Shown here: piece by piece, positions 57,601 through 64,000 of the stretch
Numbering within the stretch: the first letter of the stretch is position 1
Layout of the letters: every line of letters begins with the position of its first letter
Origin: Lingula anatina
Lineage: Eukaryota; Brachiopoda; Lingulata; Lingulida; Lingulidae
Assembly (NCBI RefSeq): GCF_001039355.2
Contig: NW_019775791.1
Location: 418,233-482,232 of the forward strand
Length of the DNA stretch: 64,000 bases
Direction: 5' to 3'
Notes under the pieces: generated by a model
Seen by the model: the letters and a program-made list of their open reading frames with translations, nothing else
Databases searched by the model: none
What the model was told of the DNA's origin: nothing
Translations under genes and position numbers: made by a program

Positions 57601-59832
57601 GAGATTAGATCAATCCAACTAGATCGACTTAACTCCCTGGGGGTTCACGCTGAATAGCTGCCAGCCGAGCGGGCACGATAGTTAATTACCCCCTTACAGC
57701 TTGTAGTTGGCAGGACGGAAATTTAAGATGGATTATCTGACAGTAATCTAGTGAGACTCTCCACGGAGATAGATCTATCTAAAATCTATGGGAATGCGCC
57801 CTAAAACTGGACCATCACCATGTGGTTGATATCTTGAAATCTTGTGGCATTCCCATCTGCAGCAGAGAGCTCCCCCCCCCCATCCCCACCCCTCAACCCC
57901 ACCCCCCCTAACCCCACCACAGACATCACATCCTAGACAGATCAAATAAGTTGATAGTACATATTTTACAGAGTGGTTTTAGAAAACAGCTGGTCTGAAT
58001 ACAGAGTTAGTACTATATGTTGCCCATGTTGTGGTGTAGTAGGCGAGATATGTCTTACCACAGCATGTTGTTCTCAGTGAGGTCTATTCATGAACAAGAC
58101 AAAAACGATTTCTTTGTGACTGTCTCATCAACCATATCAAGGATAATTTAAGTAAACCCTGAGAACTAGAGTGAGCAATTGCACATTTCCCAGACTGTAG
58201 AACAAAAGAATGCTTGGTAGAGAAGAAAGGTTTTTTTGTCTCTCAATTTTAGCATCAGGTGTATTACTATATCTGCTAAAGAAATTGGAGAAGTGATGGG
58301 TTGAATGACCTTCACTAAAGGCTTGCTTTGTTTAATATTGTATTTCATTGCCCATATTTATATTGTAGTGCATCTGTAGCAGGTACTTAGCTGCAACTTT
58401 TTGAAAAAAGGAAAATTCCACAAAAAACAAGAATTGTGACATTTAGCAATCATGTTTAATGGTTCTACTTTCAGCCAAATAGGCTAGAAGTGGTATCTAT
58501 AATTTGGAAGGTTAAAAGTGGTATCTATAGTGATAATTTGGTGTATTCCTTGTCGCAATATTTGTGCATTTCGAGAGTTTACTCTGTATCAAAACTGATT
58601 TTGGTCATGTAGACCAAAAGACAGCAGAACCCCACCCTGCCCACATCACATGCTCCTTGGTACAAAATTATCAAAAATAGTAATAAATCTTTTTTATAAT
58701 TACATGCATTTTAATTGCAGAGAATTAATAAGAAGGATAGAACTCAAACACATACCACATGTTTCTTGTTTTCCTAATTTATGATATGTTTTATTCTAAT
58801 TTGAATCCCAGAAGATCCATATCTTGTTTGAGATAGCCCTATTTCATTCATGATTTCAGAATAAATGATACAGATTTCACTAGATTTATTTTAAGTATAA
58901 AAACATGCTTCATGTCCCTTTCTTATTTCCTTTTTTGTTTCAGAAATGAAAGAGCCAGAGCTGTCGGAGCCTCTAGATGATAACCAGCCCCAGGCGGAAG
59001 AGGATCTCGTCGACCAGGCAGGGAATTCCGACCCCAACATGGTGGGAGTGGACCCCGGCATGATGGCCGACTCAAACAGTCCAAAACAGACCTTTGTTCC
59101 CTGCAAAGTATGTGGAGACAAAGCCTCAGGGTATCACTATGGAGTGACTTCTTGTGAAGGATGTAAAGTAAGTACACACTGTGTTAACTGACTATATATG
59201 TGAAGACAAAGTCTCAGGGTATCACTATGGAGTGACTTCTTGTGAAGGATGTAAAGTAAGTACACACTGTGTTAACTGACTAAATGAACACTGACAACTT
59301 AATAATACTGGTATGTGTGCAATTGCTTAGTCACCCTTAATGTAGATGTTTTTGCAGATTTTAAAAATGGTTATAATGCAAGTGTTAGGGTCATATAAAA
59401 ACATCGAGTCACATCAGTGATAAATAAGTAGGGAAAAAAACATAATTCCTAGTTTTGGCAGGTGTCCCGATATTAGTGCAAATATGCACCTGAAAAATCT
59501 CTTCACTATGCCCTTAACATGTAATTTGTGGTTAGAGTTTTAAAATGCTACGTCATGACTGGTTCACCAGTGCATATTTCTGTTTTATTTAGTAAGGGTC
59601 AGGGCAGTATCATATGAAAGATCTCAGCAGATCTCCCTGCTTCTCTGCCAATAAGTATTACATAAAGGAAATTTATTTGAAAACTGACTCCATCATAATC
59701 TCAGCATGCCTTACAATTAATAGGCATGGTATTTCTAAGCTTCCTGCATTACACTACATTGGCGATATCACAACTGAAAAAAGATTTTCAGGAAAGGCAT
59801 TAGGTACAAATATGCTTGATTTCTCAAGGTGA

Positions 59833-59910
<78 letters not shown>

Positions 59911-60796
59911 TGATCATTTTACCTTTAAATATTATGAGTCCAACAGGACGCATATGATATTGAACAATGGGTCCCTGCCGATTGTGATGGGTCCCTGTCA
60001 TTTTGAACAATAAAGGTTACCACAAAACTAACAATTTGTTACTTTTACTTTTTTTCAAGTTTCTTTATTTAAGCGATATGACAGTGACGAGTTTACTTCA
60101 GTTCATATAGGCCTATCCGCGGATCTTTCACCATCCCATTACGTTTATTTACCTATGTACATGCATCACAATACATGAAATCAGTCCCATCCTCATTTTT
60201 TATACCTTAACCAAGCATAGAGCTTTGTCCAGTGTTGTTTGAAGGAACGGATTTTCCTTTTTGACTCCGTTTTTGCCTCCGTCAAACATTCATCCGTGTC
60301 ACTCTCACTCTCAGCCTCAACGGCAGTCACAGCGATTACTGTCTCAGAAGTTTTCTCTAACTCGGCTTGACTCTGTCTCACCTTAAATATATTCTATATT
60401 GTCTGTTGGCTACTGTCTATTAATAATTGCTTTTTTCGGAGGCATGGTCGGATGGTCGCTGAGCAGACAAATACGCTACGGAAAATCTATTTTAGTCGAA
60501 AATAGGTCAAGTGTAGAGTGGAGTGTGCAAAGCAGACGAACAGTTTTGCCATTACTAACGATTGATATAATTGGCTATTTGATGCGGAAGCTATTGTAAC
60601 ATTCAATACAACAACGGGAAAACGAACATGATTAACCTACTTTAATGACTAGTATTTTATGCGGATCAGCGATGCTTATGGACAGGTTATTTACGAATCT
60701 CACACAATTTAAAATCTTTGCGTCCATGGGGACGCATATGCTATAAAACTCTCGTCTACGGTAAAAAATGTGCGTCAGGGACGCAGAGGTAAAATG

Positions 60797-60870
<74 letters not shown>

Positions 60871-61397
60871 AGCGTGAATGTGGAACAGAGTCACTGAGAT
60901 CTGACAGTCACTACTAAGGACAAATGCATGAAATATATAGGGCTTTGTGGTGGCCAATTTAAGTTGAGATACAATAATCACACCAAGTCATTTAGAGACA
61001 AGAAATATGCTGTAGATACTGAGTTATCTAAATACATTTGGAAATTAACAGAAAATAAAACCCAGTATGACATTAGATGGGACATCATAAAGAAATCAAC
61101 GCCGCAAAGGAGAAATCAGCACCTATGCAATCTTTGCTTAGACGAAAAACTGTTGATAATGATAACACCAGATACTCTGAATAAAAGAACTGAGATAATT
61201 ACCATGTGTCGGCATAAAGTGACGTAACTAACACGGCGTGCGACGTAAGTGTCGTCATACTGTGTATGTAAAACGGCTAATAAAACCATTTTCAAATAAA
61301 CCTCCTGACGATCGGGCATACCTTCTGGGTATGACCGTGAAACTCGGAGTCGGGGTTATTGCATGTCTTTTGTTTATTTATTTATTTATTAATTTTA

Positions 61398-61460
<63 letters not shown>

Positions 61461-63575
61461 GCAAGTATATTGACCTAATTAGCTCAGCCTTTGAAAGCTG
61501 AAAACACTTTCCAAAACTACACATATGCATGGACCTTAATCACTGCTTGTCTGAATAAAACAGAAACCTTTTGACTGCATAATATGTTTTATATAATCAG
61601 CTTTACTTGGATTGATTTAATCTAAAAGTAATTATGTGTCTTTGCAGGGTTTCTTCAGAAGGAGTATTCAGAAACAAATTGAATATCGATGTCTACGTGA
61701 TGGTAAATGTCTGGTCATACGCTTAAACCGCAACCGCTGCCAGTACTGCCGCTTTAAGAAATGCCTTGCAGTGGGGATGAGTAGAGATTGTAAGTCAGGA
61801 AAACAATACGGTAGGATCTTCAACAGTCCACAGAGGGGGTTGATGGGGGGAGAAATTTATCTGAGATGGTGGGAAATCACGATAAGTGCTAACATTTTGA
61901 TGATGATTATTGGTTAGTGGGGGTGGGGGATTAAAGTTAAACTTTTATCTTGATGATAAAAATGTATCTTCCCTTTGAGAGCTGAAAATGTATACTATAA
62001 CTAATGCATCTATTTTTTGTTTTCACTCAAAACTGCCTATGATAAAATTTGCAGCATTCTTTGTTTGCAATGAATGAATTTAGATCTTAATAACCTGCCT
62101 TGAGAGCTTTTTTTCCTAGTGAATAAGCAGGTTCAACTTATATGAATAAGGTGTAGGACCTAAGTGACTCTTCAAACATCCTGCTAATTTCCTGAAATCT
62201 CCATCTAAGTGTAGGTATTCAAACTATTGTATTGTGGTACAACTACTTTCTGCCTTCCAGCAGTTAGGTATGGACGTGTGCCTAAGAGGTCCAGAAGTAC
62301 AGAAGAACAACGGGTGACAACTACAGACAACAGTGTGGGACCTGAACCCGTGCCCACGACAGAGAGCAAGCAGCTGGCACTGTACGACATCATTCTCACC
62401 ATTTCTCAGGCACATCATGCTCAGTCCCAGTATACCGATGACAAAATCAAGGCCATAGTGAAAAAACCAGTGTCTTTGGTGAGTGAGTTGTGTAGCTGGG
62501 GTAATGAGTTGTAGTTTGCCTTGTTGCCCTGGCTTTCTCCAGAGAGCCTTCCAGCCATCCTTTGGACGGCCATTAGCCAGTAAAGGCAGCTGATATTTCC
62601 TAAGATGGCTGGACTGCTTACATAATTTTTAGCTTGCTTTGGTTGGACTCCTTGGAAATCAATGACCAAATTACAGATTCACATTTTGGACTTCCTGTAC
62701 CCAAATCCTAGGAGACCCCAGCTTATTGTTTTCATGTAAGGGAAGTAAATAGTATTAGGTGTTATGATCCTATGTGGTAGAGTCCATAATTGACCATAAT
62801 ATTGACTTGATTAAAAATGAGTTGGTAAATGTCTGCAGAATGTAAAGGGTTTCACCATTTACAACTGTACCTGCTTTCAGTTAATTGCCCAAGATGGCAT
62901 TCCTGCCCCTAGTCCTATGTCTTTGGAAGCTCAGCGGCTGATTGGCTGGCAAAACTTGGCGGTGCTGATGACGCCATCTATACAGAAGGTGGTGGAATTT
63001 GGGAAACGGTTACCAGGTAAGACTTCAACTGGATATAGTTAAAAGTAATATAAGACCTAACTAATTCTGAGGTAGATGCTATTCTACAGCTATGCAGATA
63101 ATGAATGTTCCTGGTGCATTCTTTGTGTGTGTTTGTGTGTGTTTTTACAAGAATAGGACATAGAAATGTAGTTGTTGAGTTTGTTAAAAAGTCAGAAAGT
63201 AAAGTATTTTGCTATGATATGCTTGTTTTCCTTGAATGTTTGTATTTTTTTCTTTAGAATAAAAATAACAACAATCAAAGACCAGTTCTTATGAAAGACC
63301 TAAATTTGGCAAATTTGTACAAAATATTGCAACCAGTATTCTCAGTACCTCAGCTGTAAGACTGTTGCTAATTACCAATTAATGCTAGTGTAAATCTATC
63401 AACTTTGCCAGGGTTTGCAGACATTGTCCAGGATGACCAGTTAATTCTGATGAAGATGGGGTTCTTTGAGGTCTGGTTGACCAGGATTACCAGGATGTTC
63501 AACAAGACAGAGCAGACACTGACATTTGGAGATGGAAGTGTGGTGGCCAAGGAACACCTGGAGATCATCTACTCA
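45663..63575 (+). CDS. NR1E1: E78-type nuclear receptor (NR1E), 3' partial
   Basis: Coding exons 45663-45783, 58944-59167, 61648-61789, 62261-62478, 62881-63016 and 63412-63575 join in frame; the rest of the ligand-binding domain lies beyond the window. E78 (Eip78C in Drosophila) is an orphan NR1 receptor of the ecdysone-response group, related to E75 and Rev-erb. The first exon encodes an Ala-rich start ([16 protein letters not shown]). The DNA-binding domain has [18 protein letters not shown]-box [23 protein letters not shown] and [17 protein letters not shown], then [13 protein letters not shown]; these features separate E78 from E75 and Rev-erb. The ligand-domain start includes [20 protein letters not shown]. 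The first coding intron is about 13.2 kb. The first DNA-binding exon end is tandemly duplicated. Confidence 0.92.
46155..46380 (+). repeat. Partly duplicated segment with two single Ns and a C-run
   Basis: CCTCAGATATATCTGTAAGA occurs three times, with Ns at 46201 and 46346 near the copy boundaries and a poly-C run at about 46269-46286. It looks like imperfectly merged contigs. Confidence 0.75.
52086..52300 (+). mobile_element. PIF/Harbinger-like MITE, copy 6
   Basis: Ends GACCCCATTCTCACAG and (inverted) GAGCGCATTCCCAGAG. The left flank is TTA (52083-52085) and the right flank TGA, so the duplication has mutated or the copy is chimeric. Confidence 0.75.
52960..53310 (+). repeat. 58-bp tandem repeat interrupted by an insertion
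   Basis: CCAGTAGTGTTTTGGCTGTA with CTCTATAGTTCAGTGAGGAC recurs four times. One unit is interrupted at about 53012-53152 by a sequence beginning CCCCCGTTTCACAAAAAAAC, which resembles the inverse of 63745-63825. Confidence 0.8.
53313..53456 (+). mobile_element. PIF/Harbinger-like MITE, copy 7 (truncated)
   Basis: The element shares the arms AATTGCTTTCAGCTTAAGC and GCTTAAGTTAATTGCAATTT and the core CAGTAGGCGTGACAGACATC with copies 1 and 3, but the outer ends are missing. Confidence 0.6.
53605..53802 (+). mobile_element. PIF/Harbinger-like MITE, copy 8 (TSD TTA)
   Basis: Ends GGGTGTATTCCCAGAG and (inverted) GACCCCATTCCCAGAG are flanked by TTA at 53602-53604 and 53803-53805. Confidence 0.82.
57588..57801 (-). 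mobile_element. PIF/Harbinger-like MITE, copy 9 (TSD TAA)
   Basis: Ends GACCCCATTCCCAGAG and (inverted) GGGCGCATTCCCATAG are flanked by TAA at 57585-57587 and 57802-57804. Its interior is the reverse complement of copies 6 and 8. Confidence 0.82.
59107..59285 (+). repeat. 88-bp tandem duplication of the first zinc-finger exon end of E78
   Basis: The last ~60 bp of exon 58944-59167, its donor and about 25 bp of intron are repeated 88 bp downstream (GTATCACTATGG at 59131 and 59219). The second copy still reads [14 protein letters not shown] and retains GTAAGT, but has a changed upstream half. Confidence 0.9.
59837..59909 (+). repeat. Compound (TA)n and (GATA)n microsatellite
   Basis: About 14 TA units run into about 11 GATA units, ending at the inverted-repeat terminus at 59910. 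Confidence 0.95.
59909..60805. mobile_element. TA-flanked element with 16-17-bp terminal inverted repeats
   Basis: TAGTGATCATTTTACCT at the left and its complement AGGTAAAATGATCACTA at the right bound an ~890-bp segment lying between two TA-type microsatellites. TA flanks suggest a Tc1/mariner-like or TA-specific element, but the TA runs prevent a clean call of the target duplication. A decayed coding fragment lies inside on the minus strand. Confidence 0.55.
60130..60381 (-). pseudogene. Decayed fragment resembling a zinc-finger/hAT-transposase N-terminal domain
   Basis: On the minus strand an acidic stretch ([20 protein letters not shown]) precedes [18 protein letters not shown] and a stop. 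In a neighbouring frame the similarity continues as [13 protein letters not shown]. The W...Y.WL.Y...C..C pattern is that of TTF/ZMYM-like zinc fingers found in hAT-related proteins. The frame break shows decay. Family assignment is tentative. Confidence 0.35.
60803..60865 (+). repeat. (TA)n microsatellite
   Basis: About 31 TA units separate the TA-flanked element from the Penelope-like fragment. Confidence 0.95.
60866..61360 (+). mobile_element. 5'-truncated Penelope-like retroelement: GIY-YIG tail and 3' region
   Basis: The frame 60928-61227 encodes about 99 residues with [20 protein letters not shown] at the start, [10 protein letters not shown] in the middle and [12 protein letters not shown] near the end. 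This is the C-terminal GIY-YIG endonuclease of Penelope-like elements, where YIG, a conserved R, and the SKYIW and CNLCL motifs are characteristic. The reverse transcriptase is absent, cut off at the TA microsatellite. A hammerhead-like motif follows at 61299-61357, as expected of these elements. It lies in the E78 intron between the two zinc-finger exons, in the sense orientation. Confidence 0.8.
61299..61357 (+). ncRNA. Hammerhead-ribozyme-like motif
   Basis: Stem I pairs AACCTC (61299-61304) with GGGGTT (61352-61357). The core CTGACGA lies at 61305-61311. Stem II pairs CGG/CCG and CATACC/GGTATG around a TTCTG loop (61313-61337). GAA lies at 61339-61341. A short stem III (ACT/AGT, triloop CGG) leads to the cleavage triplet GTC ending at 61351. 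The closing pair of stem II (61312 and 61338) is U-U instead of the usual G-C, so this copy may be weak or dead. The position after the GIY-YIG frame matches Penelope-like elements. Confidence 0.65.
61400..61460 (+). repeat. (GT)n followed by (TA)n microsatellite
   Basis: About 22 GT units followed by eight TA units close the 3' side of the Penelope-like fragment. Confidence 0.95.
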
Positions 63576-64000
63576 GTGAGTTCAGCTGGTTAACAACTTA
63601 ATTACCATAGAAAGGAGGCACAGGCATCGCTTTGGTTGCCAAATGAGTTCAATGATTGGCCAGTCATCGGCACGTAAAGTATTATTTTTTTCACTCTCAA
63701 ACAGGTTCGTGCTATGGGACCTGTAAAAGGATGCCGTCCAGTGTAAAGGGAGCTTTACTGTACTCTCGTGGAAAGCTTAGTCAGCTAAGCCAGGGAGCTG
63801 ACTTAAGTTTTTTGTGAAACTTGGGCCTGGATTGGACTAGTTACCAGAGAAAAAAAAATAACTCACTTATTACAAGCACATAGAATATAACTGACAAATA
63901 AAATGCATTTCATGGCTATTATTGAGATTTTAAAGCCTTAAAATAGCTCATTTATCAAAAATCCATCACGTTAAAGTGGCAGAATATTTTAATGCATTTT
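63576..64000 (+). other. E78 intron after the last visible exon
   Basis: The window ends within an intron beginning GTGAGT at 63576. A repeat-like segment at about 63745-63825 contains TTAAGTTTTTTGTGAAACTTGGGCC, the inverse of the insertion at 53012. No coding sequence was found. Confidence 0.6.

Larger units (their letters stand above)
45784..58943 (+). other. First coding intron of E78 (about 13.2 kb)
   Basis: The intron is AT-rich, non-coding and contains repeats: a segmental duplication with single Ns at about 46160-46375, Harbinger-like MITEs at 52086, 53313, 53605 and 57588, and a 58-bp tandem repeat at about 52960-53310. No exon with a recognisable domain was found. A C-rich stretch lies at 57872-57920. 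Confidence 0.6.

Overview
This is a gene-dense stretch of an animal nuclear genome. It is AT-rich, its genes have many short exons with GT-AG introns, and it carries numerous microsatellites and short inverted-repeat transposons. The gene set (a multi-Tudor piRNA-pathway protein, TFIIIB subunit BRF2, augmin subunit HAUS8, and two NR1-type nuclear receptors, one of them an E78/NR1E orthologue) points to a protostome invertebrate. A lophotrochozoan such as a bivalve mollusc fits best, but that is inference. All exon boundaries were read by eye from frame, phase and splice-site motifs; no transcript data were available.

Layout. (1) 1-14831, + strand: 5'-truncated TDRD1-like gene (RRM, MYND finger, four Tudor domains, low-complexity C-terminus), 23 exons visible. 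(2) 16497-18296, - strand: BRF2 in two exons, tail-to-tail with TDRD1. (3) 18616-26445, + strand: HAUS8 in 16 exons, sharing a roughly 320-bp divergent promoter region with BRF2. (4) 28681-39813, - strand: a complete NR1-type nuclear receptor with two paralogous 228-bp ligand-binding-domain exons (X and Y) that look mutually exclusive. The pair appears twice because of a ~2-kb duplication that may be an assembly artefact. (5) 45663 to beyond 63575, + strand: E78/NR1E, head-to-head with gene 4, with a 13-kb first coding intron and the 3' end outside the window.

Between and inside genes lie nine copies of a PIF/Harbinger-like MITE (five with matching TWA target duplications), a hAT-like MITE family with one nested insertion (8-bp target duplication), a 548-bp foldback element, a TA-flanked inverted-repeat element carrying a decayed coding fragment, and a Penelope-like retroelement tail whose GIY-YIG domain is followed by a hammerhead-ribozyme-like motif.

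One pattern recurs across the window. Tandem duplications repeatedly straddle exon ends or stop codons (TDRD1 exons 9 and 19, HAUS8 exons 10, 11 and 16, the last exon of the receptor, the first DNA-binding exon of E78), leaving arrays of competing splice sites or extra stop-codon copies. The strongest candidate for new biology is the tandem X/Y exon pair, which would swap part of a nuclear receptor ligand pocket by splicing. Several single-N positions sit exactly at duplication junctions, so copy numbers near them should be distrusted.
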